A stretch of 64,000 bases of DNA from assembly GCA_965661105.1 (NCBI GenBank), contig CBFICR010000007.1, positions 1 through 64,000 of the forward strand. The letters are read 5' to 3'. A model generated the notes under the pieces. That model had not been told where the DNA came from. It saw nothing but the letters and a program-made list of their open reading frames with translations, and ran no database searches. The stretch's first letter is position 1; the number at the start of each line of letters is the position of its first letter. Below, piece by piece: positions 24,233-33,612 of the stretch. The DNA is from Eutrophocola sp965661105. Its GTDB lineage: Bacteria > Pseudomonadota > Gammaproteobacteria > Pseudomonadales > Pseudohongiellaceae. A program made the translations under genes and the position numbers.

Positions 24233-26391
24233 TATTTAGTCGTTACTGCCCCACGCAACCAATCCACAGCAGGATCATCCTGGCTCACACGGTACTTGCG
24301 CAGCAGGTAATTCAATTGCGGCGTGCCCTGTAAAAGGCTGGAAAGCGGCTGGATGGCAAACCGGATAAAGCGACACTGCGTTTCAGTTTGCAACTTACCC
24401 ATTACTTTTCCTGAAAAAGGCCTGATTCCCAATTCATCCCCTATCGTAAGCGGAATGCCTTCAAAGCTGGCCTTGCCTGAATCCAGAATATACCAGTAAT
24501 CATCATCAACCATTCGTTCCTCCCCGGCGGCTATTATTTCTACTTCACAGAGGGATGAAACTTTTTCCAGAACTGTGGAAATGAGTGCTGAAAACTGCGG
24601 CAGTTTTTTCAATTCAGTACGCATTTCCCAGCGTTTAAGTAATTTTTCGCGAAATCCTTCCCGCACGATAAAGTCATTAAAGTTTTCTTCAGAAAAAACC
24701 ATGACCGTCACAGGAGAGCTTGCTACCACACTGGCGTTGCGTTTCAGGGCGCCGGTAACAATGGCCATTTCTCCAATAATTTCACCGGCTTGCAGACTGG
24801 CAATGGTCTGGAATTCGGTACCGTCAAACATTACCACATCGCAATAGCCGGTAAGTATCAGATACACATAACCCCGGGTACGTTCTTCCTGGACCAGAAT
24901 GACATCGCCTTTGTTATAACGTCGCACCTGGTCCTCTGCCAGGATAGAACGCGCCCAGCGATCTGAAAAGGGTTCACCGAGCCAATTGGATAAATATTGA
25001 TTCATCAATGAGGTATAAATTGAGTCATCACCATCCACGACAATGTAACGCTTGCCGGAACTGGCCAGTGAAAAGGTGGTCGTGAACTGATGCGCCAGGT
25101 GTTCCACATGTACAAACACAACCCTGTCCGAATCAGAATTCAGTGCATCCACGGGATCACCATGGATTGCCCCGGCCCCGCCATCAGCAACCAGCAAGTC
25201 AAAACGATCCGTAAAAATCCTGTCGAGATGCTCATAGGTGTTATGACTGACAATCCCGAGCTTCTGCATTTCCCTGACTGAGCTCATGCCATGGTTATCG
25301 CCAATCAGGCAGATATCCCGTTTCGAGCCTTTGTGCTGAACCGAAAAGGTTGCACCAATGGTCGGGATACTGTGCACAGTAAGGTGGGGAGTTATATCCA
25401 TACCAAAGTATTTGTGTGTTTGACCTGGCACCACTTCTATCAGTTGAAAGTACTCGCGCACCACCTCAGCTTTCCAGTTCAGATTACAGCTGAGTTTTTC
25501 TATGGCCATTTCAAAGATTTCACGCGTGGTAATAACTTCTACCTTGTGGGGCATAAGAATAAGCGGGAACATGGCGCAGTGATCATCGTGCAGGTGGGTC
25601 AGAAAAACGGCTGAAACAGAGTTCTTCGAGATGCCTCTGGCATAAAGATGTTTATCCAGATAAGGCAGCGAATCTATCAGAATATAGGTGCCGTTATAAC
25701 ACAGCGCCAGCCCGGTACAGGGCTCATTGGCAGTAAAACCCGAAGCGCTTCCCAGAATTTCAAGTCCCAGCTTGACCAGGTCACGGGGAATATAATCAGT
25801 TTGCATCTGATAGGGCGGGTCAATATTCTCATCTTCATTGAGGTCCACATCCAGTGAATCCCCATTAAAAGATACCGTGTATGTGTCATGGCCCGAATGA
25901 ATGATGGTAAATGAACCGGCCTCCGCCTGACCATCGGTAAAGGGGATCACATTAAAAAAGCTTTCCACCTCCCTCACCTGGCCTCTCTCATCCTTAAGAG
26001 CGAGATAATTTGAGGATTCCAGCCACTCTCTCTGCACTCGTTTAGGGGTGCCCCAGCCTTCAAGTTCAGCCTGCGTAGGCCCCAGCAAAGTCAGCCTCAA
26101 TAATCGAAATACTCTTGAAATATCTTCTGCACATCCCACCAGATTGATTTTCTTGCCATCAGACAGTCCATTGCTCATGAACAGGAAGTAATAGAGAGGA
26201 AATTCAAGATTATTGAGCAGGGAACCATCCTTTTCCTTGCTGTCGGTAAGCACCATGGTATTGAAGGTCGGTATCTTATTAAGTAGCAGGCCTTTCAGGA
26301 CTTCCGGGGGCTGACCGATCAGCAGGGATTCCTCGCCATACTGGAGGACGCGGCTGCCATCAGCTGGTTTTGAGACCTTCAGAACTGCCAT
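24232..26391 (-). CDS. MBL-fold protein with C-terminal cyclic-nucleotide-binding domain
   Basis: 719 residues. The N-terminal 230 residues have no clear family. Residues about 235-455 are an MBL domain with HLHDDH at 266-271 and later FVHVEHLAHQF. Residues about 480-600 are a cNMP-binding domain whose cassette reads GEIIGEMAIVTGALKRNASV. It keeps G-E and Arg but has Asn-Ala instead of Ser-Ala, so ligand binding is likely but less certain than in the antiporter at 8806. A poorly defined C-terminal segment follows. No signal peptide, so cytoplasmic. It may be a hydrolase regulated by cAMP or c-di-nucleotide; the substrate is unknown. Confidence 0.8.
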   Translation of the reverse strand: MAVLKVSKPADGSRVLQYGEESLLIGQPPEVLKGLLLNKIPTFNTMVLTDSKEKDGSLLNNLEFPLYYFLFMSNGLSDGKKINLVGCAEDISRVFRLLRLTLLGPTQAELEGWGTPKRVQREWLESSNYLALKDERGQVREVESFFNVIPFTDGQAEAGSFTIIHSGHDTYTVSFNGDSLDVDLNEDENIDPPYQMQTDYIPRDLVKLGLEILGSASGFTANEPCTGLALCYNGTYILIDSLPYLDKHLYARGISKNSVSAVFLTHLHDDHCAMFPLILMPHKVEVITTREIFEMAIEKLSCNLNWKAEVVREYFQLIEVVPGQTHKYFGMDITPHLTVHSIPTIGATFSVQHKGSKRDICLIGDNHGMSSVREMQKLGIVSHNTYEHLDRIFTDRFDLLVADGGAGAIHGDPVDALNSDSDRVVFVHVEHLAHQFTTTFSLASSGKRYIVVDGDDSIYTSLMNQYLSNWLGEPFSDRWARSILAEDQVRRYNKGDVILVQEERTRGYVYLILTGYCDVVMFDGTEFQTIASLQAGEIIGEMAIVTGALKRNASVVASSPVTVMVFSEENFNDFIVREGFREKLLKRWEMRTELKKLPQFSALISTVLEKVSSLCEVEIIAAGEERMVDDDYWYILDSGKASFEGIPLTIGDELGIRPFSGKVMGKLQTETQCRFIRFAIQPLSSLLQGTPQLNYLLRKYRVSQDDPAVDWLRGAVTTK

Positions 26392-27063
26392 GATCTATCC
26401 TGTTCCCGGTTATTATTTTTATATTTCCTTATACCTGCCGGTGAATGTGAGCTTCACAACAAGCTATTCCCACAGGGGTAGTATATAAGCAAATAATATC
26501 ATTTTGCCATAATCAGCATGATTGCTGGATTCGGGAGGATAGGCATGATTGCTAATTGAAAAAATGGGAGTATTTCCCGTTGTGCCAGAATTCCTCTTCA
26601 AGTGTGAAACAGTTCCCGAAATAGCAAATCCGGATAAATCACTTTCCGGGCAGATTAGAGAGCCGAGGCATTGTATAAAGCTAATTTGTAGCCAGGGTTA
26701 GGGAACTTCTGATTAAGTCTAGTGTGTCTCTGGCCTTCAGGGCGGGGCCTGAACCGCCACGCTGCGTTGTTGCAGTCCTTGCTAATAGTGACGCTATGAG
26801 CGGCGGACTGCGCCTGGCATCGTAGCGGTTCAGATAACCGCTTAAGACATACTAGACTTAATCAGAGGTTCCTTGGCATACAGAAACTGCTAACAACCGA
26901 AAAACTGTTAATAATTTAAACAAATCTGACAGGGCGACCATCCCTGGTCAGTTTGTCCCTGCTATTTACTGCCGGGATATCAGTAAATGTCGCAGCAGGA
27001 TTTTATAGATAATAAAAAGAAAGGAATGAAAACGATGGGGATTTTTACAACAAGAATGGACTA
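26392..27063. other. Non-coding region holding a palindromic element
   Basis: About 670 bases without a convincing ORF. The 171-bp palindrome at 26702-26872 is the only strong structure. The rest is AT-rich spacer with a short repeated ATGATTGCT near 26517 and 26547. Confidence 0.7.
26702..26872. mobile_element. MITE-like palindromic element with 28-bp terminal inverted repeats
   Basis: The left end (26702-26729) begins GGAACTTCTGATTAAG and the right end (26845-26872) is its inverted copy, 26 of 28 bases matching. The interior is also palindromic: CTGAACCGC near 26759 pairs with GCGGTTCAG near 26824, and CAGTCC near 26773 pairs with GGACTG near 26805. The element has no ORF. I see no convincing target-site duplication. 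A miniature transposable element or large hairpin-forming repeat is the best reading; only one copy is in the window. Confidence 0.7.
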
Positions 27064-27690
27064 TCAGGGCACTGTGAATTCCAGCGAGTATGATGTTGCA
27101 TTACTTGACTGGGCATCCGGGTAGACTTTCAGCTGGTAGTTGCCCTGCAACGTTTCAGCCTGAGCATCCAGACTATAAAACAGCCAGCCATCGGCATCCA
27201 CACTCAAACCGGCTGAACGAAACAGGCTGCTGCCTGAGGCATCCACCAGTTCTGCGGTAAATGAATTACTGTCCAGAAATTCTGCCGGCCCCATATCTAC
27301 CTGAAACTGGAGAATGGGCTGTCCACTCAACTGTACCGTGTTATCTGCCGCGCCTCTGAATGTCTCAAGTACAACCGGTGGCTGAAGTTCGTAGGAAGAC
27401 TGATTACCGGAAAAATTGAATACTGCAACGACACCCAATACCAGACACGCAGCCAGAGCCATACCACGCCCTGCAAACAAGGAAATCGACTTTTCCTTAC
27501 CGGGCTTCAATAAAGGCTCATGCTCCCTGAATGCATCATGAAGAATTTTTTCCTGCTCAAGAACATTGATGATGTCGGGGTTTTCAAGAATGTATATCTC
27601 GAAACTGTTCAGCTCTTCTTCGCTGAGCTTGTTCTGCTGATAACGTCTGATCACATCAAATTCTTCTATATACGCTTTATCTATCTGCAT
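27064..27690 (-). CDS. Membrane anti-sigma-like protein
   Basis: 208 residues. A cytoplasmic N-terminal part (residues 1-70, acidic and helical, no zinc motif) is followed by one membrane helix at about 74-93 and a periplasmic beta-rich part. This topology, placed 48 bases after an ECF sigma gene, is that of a regulatory anti-sigma factor, although it lacks the HxxxCxxC zinc site of the ZAS class. It would hold the sigma factor at the membrane until a periplasmic signal releases it. The exported TPR-CHAT protein encoded upstream is a candidate signal or protease partner. Confidence 0.7.
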   Translation of the reverse strand: MQIDKAYIEEFDVIRRYQQNKLSEEELNSFEIYILENPDIINVLEQEKILHDAFREHEPLLKPGKEKSISLFAGRGMALAACLVLGVVAVFNFSGNQSSYELQPPVVLETFRGAADNTVQLSGQPILQFQVDMGPAEFLDSNSFTAELVDASGSSLFRSAGLSVDADGWLFYSLDAQAETLQGNYQLKVYPDAQSSNATSYSLEFTVP

Positions 27691-27738
27691 GCTGACACCT
27701 CATGACAGATATTACCGAAGCCAACAATTTCATTTGTA

Positions 27739-28350
27739 TCATCCCGTCACTCCCTGGATATCTTCTTTACCGGAAGTTTGTAGCACTTCACGTAACCGGG
27801 TCCGTGCGCGGGATATCACTTTGTCAAAATGCCTGAAATCTATATCCAGATGCTGACAAATTTCATCTTTTTCATGTTCATGTATGTAGTAGCGATAAAG
27901 AATTTCCTTGTCGCGACTATTCTTGAGATTCAGGATACTGTCCCTGACAGAATTCCTGATATGCATTTTCTCAAGATCATTTACCGGACTACCGGCACTA
28001 CTAATATAGTTATCAATCAATTCACTGTCGGCAAAGGTTTGCCGCCTCGCTTCCTTGCGTTTGCTGGCAATCAGGATATTGATCGCAGTTTGCTGAATAT
28101 AGGCTGCCAGCTTCTCCGGATCATCAATCATCTGTTTGCGAAATTTTTCCAGTAACACCACAAAGGTGTCCTGGCAGATATCCCTGGCCAGGTCCGGATC
28201 ACCGCAACGTTTTTCCAGGATATACAACACCTGGCGACTGTATTTCTGAATCATTTGTGATTCAGCATTTTTGTCGCCGTTGTATATACCTGTCACCAGG
28301 TCAGAAGATGTGACACTTTCCATTGGCAAAAATATAGCCTTGCAGTGCAA
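27739..28350 (-). CDS. ECF-type RNA polymerase sigma factor
   Basis: 203 residues. Region 2 contains DICQDTFVVLLEKFRK (residues about 61-76) and region 4 lies at about 130-190, with LNLKNSRDKEILYRYYIHEHEKDEICQHL as the recognition part. The region between them is long and acidic. It lies between the CHAT gene (84 bases upstream) and the anti-sigma-like gene (48 bases downstream), so the three are probably one operon. The target promoters are unknown. The start follows the ORF's only good ATG at 28350; a second ATG six codons on cannot be excluded. Confidence 0.9.
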   Translation of the reverse strand: MHCKAIFLPMESVTSSDLVTGIYNGDKNAESQMIQKYSRQVLYILEKRCGDPDLARDICQDTFVVLLEKFRKQMIDDPEKLAAYIQQTAINILIASKRKEARRQTFADSELIDNYISSAGSPVNDLEKMHIRNSVRDSILNLKNSRDKEILYRYYIHEHEKDEICQHLDIDFRHFDKVISRARTRLREVLQTSGKEDIQGVTG

Positions 28351-28434
28351 CTATTTGAATTTACGAAGTATATTAGAGGAATCCCGAATTAAAAAGGATT
28401 ACTGCCAGATTACCCTTTATATACTGTAATTCAG

Positions 28435-31400
28435 CTAAAGAGTAAGAGAGGAGTCAGGACTGGTCGTAGTGAGAGTATAGGCCGCCCAATAGAAGGGATG
28501 AGAGTAACGGGAATCATTACTCATCTCCTTTTGAGCTAACTGCAGGGCTATTGATACGTCTTGTTGTTGATCCAGATACGAATAAAAAAGAGACATAAAG
28601 GTAGCCGACGCGCGGTCTGAAACAGACCATAATGTTGAAATGACATGCTTGCCTCCCTGCACCAGGAATCCCCTGGCAAGACTGTTCAACCCTATACCTG
28701 CCTGCGCCTGACCCAACGCGGTTTCACAACCACTGATCACTACCAGTTCATTATTAAAGGCATAGCTGAATAATTCTGTCAGTGTAATAAAACCGGACTG
28801 GGGATTTCCCGCTTCATCAACGCTGGCAAGGGCAAGTCCCAGTTTGTCTTCCTCCGCAGATTTGAAATAGCCATGGGTAGCGATGTGCAAAACCTTGGCA
28901 TTTCGAGCCACTTCTGTCCCCAGATTTTCCCTGGACGCGCGCGTTCCGGTAAATACGTCAGTCTTGCCGGGAAAACGCTTACTGATATTCACTGCTTCCA
29001 GCGCGGAAAATGGCAGCGGCTGAAGCGTATCCGACCATCCCCTGACATCGTCAAGGCCAGTACTAAACCTGTCCACAGTGCCCAGCTGTAAATTTGAAAA
29101 TACCGGGTCTGCAAAAATAGCAATCCTGTTATTGGACTGAGCTTCGGCAACGGGCTTTTCCATGAAATAACTACTGAGAGAAGGCAGCATCTTTACAGCA
29201 TAGCTTTCTATTAATGGCTGATAGCTGCTGCTGGTCGCTGACAGGGCAGAGAATGGCAGAGTTAGCAGCTCTTCCCTTCCAACAACCAGCAATTCTTCAG
29301 CATTCGGGTATTCGCCAAGATCGGGAAGTAATATTTCAGACAACTGTGTGAGGATTACTTGCGTAGTATCATCAACCAGATTTATCGCCTGATCGGCTCG
29401 CAGTGCCAGAGAACTCACCTGCGAGGCATCTATAAACTTGTCGAGATGAACTGTGTTGGCATCAATAATCAGCAGGCGAAGTTTTTCATTGTCCAGAAAA
29501 TAATAAAGCACCAGTTGATTGTCCGGTAAAGATGCCTGCACCTGTAATAGAGACACCGGCTCTGGAACGTCTATTCTCTCAATATTATTCAAACGTGCTA
29601 ACGACAACAGATCATGCTGGTGATAATAGTCCACCATTTTTGGCGTGGGGATCGATCTCTGTGAGTCAGACATGGCAAGATTGTTTGAAATCTCGCTAAA
29701 CAAGCGAATTTTTTCCTGGTTGATCAGTGAAGCAACATCATGTGACAAATTCACACTAAGATGCTGTCGAAGAGCTGGATCACGTGATCGCTCAATTGTG
29801 TACAGGGCCTTTTCGAGATAGCTTCTATCATCCGTCGCTTGGTAACGCGACAGATACATATCTGACAAATGTTGAAAAACCTTGTTGGTCTGGTTGCTCC
29901 AGGATGGGCTTAATTTTTCCGGATCAAGCTGCGAATACAATGCCTCGATCTCAAGCAATGTTTCATTGGCCTGTGCGACCGCACTGTCATAATCACCCCG
30001 GGCCTCACTGATTCGCTGTGCCAGATAAAGTGCATCGATATGATCATTGAAGTATCTGCCATCTATAGGGGTATTACGGGAGTTGATAACAGCAAGCTCT
30101 GCTGCAGCGAATTCTCCTGCTGCCAACAATACTTCACCATATTGAGTATAAAGACGTTTGAGTATATTGGGGTCACTCAAGTCACCCACATTCGCCAGGG
30201 CTGACTCTATGTAGCGTCGTGCCTCACCAGCCTGATTGCGCTGACTGTGATCAACGCTTAACTGCACCATAGCTTCAGTAATATGTTCAGGCCAATTTTT
30301 TTCCATGGCCAGTGAAAGGCATTGATTATGGGAATCGAAAGCATCATCAAGATTACCAAGCAGGCGATGCAAGGTACCCAGGCGACAGTGATAACCGGGA
30401 ATCTGGCGAGAATCCGACCCTTCTGACAGACGAATGGCTTCCTGTATATAAGCCCTGGCTTTGTTGTACTGACCCAGGATTGCCTGATAATTACTTATAT
30501 TCGCAAAATAAAAAGCGCGCCCCTCCGGGTTGGGATTTTCCTGAAGCATGGCGATTAAATTGGAAAAATGCAGTAAGGATTTGCGGCGCTCTCCAACCCT
30601 GACATAGTCCACTGCCGCATTATTCTCAGCAATTTGTTGTGAAAATATGTCTCCGGCTTCCGTGTAGAAATAGGAAGCAGTAAGAGTACGCTGAACAGCA
30701 GCTTGCAGGTATTCAACCTTGAGAGATTGATCAATCCCCTCAATTTCACTTTTTTTAACAGAAAGATAGCCTTGATTGTTGTTCACATGACCGAGCAACT
30801 GGAAATCAGGCCGGGCATATTGCCTTGCTTCAACCAGCCTCGCCTCTGCCAGCTCTATTTGCATTGCGGTTGCATAGACTTCCCCCAGCATGGTGTCGGC
30901 ATCGGCAATATCAAAAGCAAGGGCGGGATTTGTTGCTACTGACCCCAGCAAAAAATTTCGAACCTGTTCCAGCAGCGCTTCACCGGCTTCAAATTCTCCT
31001 TGCCTGACCTTTAGCTTGCCCAGTTGCAGAGTGGCACGATAAGCAGAATCAAATTCACTAAAAGGAGCCTGCTGCAGCTTTAACAGTTGCTCCTCAGCCG
31101 CGGAATATCTGCGCTGCTTGAAATTTGTCAGTGCCGAGTAATAAATCATATCGAATGCAAAACCAGGGTTTTCGATAAGTGTTGCCAGATCTGAGTCAAC
31201 TAAAGTTGAATAAATCTTTCCAGCGTCTTCAACGTCCTGAAATCCACCTTTTTCCCAGCTTACAGCTGCCTGATTAATGCTGCGCAACTCATCCAGAGTT
31301 TCGCTATCAGGATGATCGAGTGGAAATTCCCTTATCCGGTAATCAGGTGGGGCAGAAAACCTGAAGGATGAGTACAGGCAAAGTTCAGTTGCCTGTTCCT

Positions 31401-31680
31401 GTGCCAGCGTCTCGAGAAACAGGTAATCATTACTGTTTCTGCCACCGGGCGAATTGAGTCGACCAAGGTTAGGGGCTTCGATCTCAATAAACAAATCTGC
31501 ACCTAGGTTGTTTATTGCAATCAGTACTGGCTGATCTGCAGAGTATTCGGCCAGGTAATTACCTGCATACTGGCCGGGATACTTATCTTCCGCACAGGCT
31601 TGTACTAATAAAGGATAAGAGCCTGCAAATAGAAAAACTACCTGCAGGCAGATTTTGAATATGTTGTTTATTAAATCCAC
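28435..31680 (-). CDS. Exported TPR-CHAT putative protease
   Basis: 1081 residues. A Sec-type signal segment (about residues 8-29) suggests export. An N-terminal beta domain (30-110) leads into many TPR-like helical repeats (about 120-640). The C-terminal CHAT domain (about 780-1070) has a caspase-like dyad: His936 in IATHGYF and Cys985 in SGCETALG, with LVQGGKHVISTLWSV after it. CHAT proteins are clan CD proteases, some known to act in bacterial immunity, others adjacent to sigma and anti-sigma genes. Here an exported copy heads an ECF operon. The inverted repeat at 31745-31765 is a possible operator. Confidence 0.88.
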   Translation of the reverse strand: MDLINNIFKICLQVVFLFAGSYPLLVQACAEDKYPGQYAGNYLAEYSADQPVLIAINNLGADLFIEIEAPNLGRLNSPGGRNSNDYLFLETLAQEQATELCLYSSFRFSAPPDYRIREFPLDHPDSETLDELRSINQAAVSWEKGGFQDVEDAGKIYSTLVDSDLATLIENPGFAFDMIYYSALTNFKQRRYSAAEEQLLKLQQAPFSEFDSAYRATLQLGKLKVRQGEFEAGEALLEQVRNFLLGSVATNPALAFDIADADTMLGEVYATAMQIELAEARLVEARQYARPDFQLLGHVNNNQGYLSVKKSEIEGIDQSLKVEYLQAAVQRTLTASYFYTEAGDIFSQQIAENNAAVDYVRVGERRKSLLHFSNLIAMLQENPNPEGRAFYFANISNYQAILGQYNKARAYIQEAIRLSEGSDSRQIPGYHCRLGTLHRLLGNLDDAFDSHNQCLSLAMEKNWPEHITEAMVQLSVDHSQRNQAGEARRYIESALANVGDLSDPNILKRLYTQYGEVLLAAGEFAAAELAVINSRNTPIDGRYFNDHIDALYLAQRISEARGDYDSAVAQANETLLEIEALYSQLDPEKLSPSWSNQTNKVFQHLSDMYLSRYQATDDRSYLEKALYTIERSRDPALRQHLSVNLSHDVASLINQEKIRLFSEISNNLAMSDSQRSIPTPKMVDYYHQHDLLSLARLNNIERIDVPEPVSLLQVQASLPDNQLVLYYFLDNEKLRLLIIDANTVHLDKFIDASQVSSLALRADQAINLVDDTTQVILTQLSEILLPDLGEYPNAEELLVVGREELLTLPFSALSATSSSYQPLIESYAVKMLPSLSSYFMEKPVAEAQSNNRIAIFADPVFSNLQLGTVDRFSTGLDDVRGWSDTLQPLPFSALEAVNISKRFPGKTDVFTGTRASRENLGTEVARNAKVLHIATHGYFKSAEEDKLGLALASVDEAGNPQSGFITLTELFSYAFNNELVVISGCETALGQAQAGIGLNSLARGFLVQGGKHVISTLWSVSDRASATFMSLFYSYLDQQQDVSIALQLAQKEMSNDSRYSHPFYWAAYTLTTTSPDSSLTL

Positions 31681-32034
31681 TAAATGACGCTCCAGATACT
31701 TGCTTATAACCTGCGGTCAACTGCATAGATGTCACACTGATTTCAAGGTATTGACAAGATACCTTACTGCTCTCAATAATCCTTTTAATTTTTAAGCACA
31801 TTTCTTACTGCACTTCTTACTGCTCTTCTAATTGAACTATAGTGTATTGAGAAAATATATAGTGGAAAATAATTTATACATAGAATACATTCAATTGAGA
31901 CATATTAAAGAAACATGACAGAAATATACAACTGGACCATTTGCAAGCTATGGTCAGGAAAACCAAATCATTTTCAGAGCAATATTAAATATTGCCACTA
32001 CCTTACAATAGAGCTTTAAAAAGTAAATAATTAA
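31681..32034. other. AT-rich divergent promoter region
   Basis: About 350 bases between the CHAT gene and the plus-strand lipoprotein gene, strongly AT-rich. Apart from the inverted repeat at 31745 I see no defined site and no convincing ORF. Confidence 0.6.
31745..31765. promoter_or_regulatory. Inverted repeat upstream of the CHAT-ECF operon
   Basis: AAGGTAT and ATACCTT form a perfect 7-bp dyad with a 7-base spacer, 65 bases before the CHAT start codon. Position and symmetry fit an operator; no regulator is identified. Confidence 0.4.
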
Positions 32035-33582
32035 ATGGATGTTATTAACTTACCAAAAAGCCAAAAATCAGTATTACTGTTAATCCAGCTTCTTTACATT
32101 TCGTCCTGCAGTCCAACAATTATTCCCAATGATAATTTGATATATGGAGAAGCCGATATTGAGCTTCAATATCAAATAGAATCAAGCGGAAAAAACCTTA
32201 TATACCAAGCTAAAGCCTTGCCCGAAGGACTGACCATCAATACCGAGTCAGGAGTTATTGCCGGGTCACCGAAGCCTTCAGGTGCAATCACTTCAATAGT
32301 TTCAGTAAGCAATCAATTCGGGTCACAAGAAATCTCTCTGAATTTTTTTATAGATGAAGCTGATAGAAAAGTAGACTTCTCAAAAGAACTGGTAATAACA
32401 GACCCAAGAATAGTTAGACTGTCAAAACAGTCAAAATCCGGCTCATGGAATTTCAAAAATGTCATAAAAAGACTTTCGGGGTATAAAAGCGAAGAGAAAG
32501 TGAATAACTTTTTTGAAAAATGGGCCAAAGAATGGGCAACCACCCAATCTTTCAATAATGATACTGCTGAATCGCGAAGTGGTGTTGAAGAATTGCTAGT
32601 AGATGCATGGAAAAATGAAAGGATTGATCTGATTGCAATAGTAAACAGAATAGATTTAACGCGTTTTAAAAAAAACCAGCTAGATAACGAAATTCTCGAA
32701 CTTGGCGAAGGCAGACTTATCTATGAAGTCGTCTCCAGCGACAACTCTATTACTGACTTTACTATCATTATGGAGTATGGATTACCCAGCTTTTCCGAAG
32801 GTATAGACAAATCAGGCGACCTTCAAACCTGGGCTAGAAAATGGCACGCCCTTGGTAGAAAAAACATGTCACTAGAAGAGCGAATTATCGAGCTGGAAAA
32901 GATCACCGAAGAATTCTCAAAAAAAGGCAATCTCAGACAGGTCAGAACTAATGAGTTAGTTGCCGATTTTGCAGAACAATGGGAAATGCGTGAATTTACT
33001 ATTCAGAAGGGCAAGTTAAAATTACATCCGGTAGCCCAAACTCCAAGGGACGATTTCCGATCAGAAAATAATAACAGCAACTCATTAAATGATTATCTAA
33101 AGACTAATTCCACCAAAATCCTTGAGGGCACTTACAAGCTATCTGACACCGAGGAAGGAAAAGAAATCCAGGGAATTAAATCGCAATTTATGGCAAATAA
33201 GCCGCGGCCATGGAATATACAAAACGTTGATAGTCGCACCGCTTATATTTTTTCGTTTAATACCTGTAACGGCTGCCATAAAATAAACTCGGAATTAAAT
33301 ACAGAAAATCAACACATCTTTCGAGACAAGAATGGCCACCGAAACGATGAAGCAATTCTTTCCCCCTTCCTGACATCAAATATAATTGGCACCAACACAT
33401 TGCCCGGCTGCGAAACTACCGATAGTTCAATATCATGGTGCAGCATCAATTCATGGAACGAAAGAGAAATGCGAATGGAAGTATTAAAAAAATTCGCCCA
33501 CTCAAACACTCAAAAGGATTTACATGATCAGAAGCCATCTATCGATTCATTAATTAAAATACTTGGCTCGAGAGCACACTGA
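32035..33582 (+). CDS. Lipoprotein with Ig-like domain and a single haem motif
   Basis: 515 residues. Residues 1-25 are a lipoprotein signal ending in a lipobox-like ISSC with Cys25. Residues about 33-107 resemble a putative Ig/cadherin-like (He_PIG) domain: ALPEGLTINTESGVIAGSP. The middle part is not recognised. A haem-binding CNGCH is at residues 411-415, with further Cys residues at about 459 and 469. This suggests an envelope-bound cytochrome-like protein. The coding sequence is much richer in A and T than the genes around it, with many Asn and Lys codons, a sign of recent acquisition. The next gene is equally AT-rich. Confidence 0.75.
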   Translation: MDVINLPKSQKSVLLLIQLLYISSCSPTIIPNDNLIYGEADIELQYQIESSGKNLIYQAKALPEGLTINTESGVIAGSPKPSGAITSIVSVSNQFGSQEISLNFFIDEADRKVDFSKELVITDPRIVRLSKQSKSGSWNFKNVIKRLSGYKSEEKVNNFFEKWAKEWATTQSFNNDTAESRSGVEELLVDAWKNERIDLIAIVNRIDLTRFKKNQLDNEILELGEGRLIYEVVSSDNSITDFTIIMEYGLPSFSEGIDKSGDLQTWARKWHALGRKNMSLEERIIELEKITEEFSKKGNLRQVRTNELVADFAEQWEMREFTIQKGKLKLHPVAQTPRDDFRSENNNSNSLNDYLKTNSTKILEGTYKLSDTEEGKEIQGIKSQFMANKPRPWNIQNVDSRTAYIFSFNTCNGCHKINSELNTENQHIFRDKNGHRNDEAILSPFLTSNIIGTNTLPGCETTDSSISWCSINSWNEREMRMEVLKKFAHSNTQKDLHDQKPSIDSLIKILGSRAH

Positions 33583-33612
33583 AATTATTTTTATTTTATT
33601 AAGGAGAGCATT

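Noticed and set aside
26392..26701. Remnant gene before the palindromic element
   Set aside because: Frames are broken by stops in all six readings and no motif is visible.
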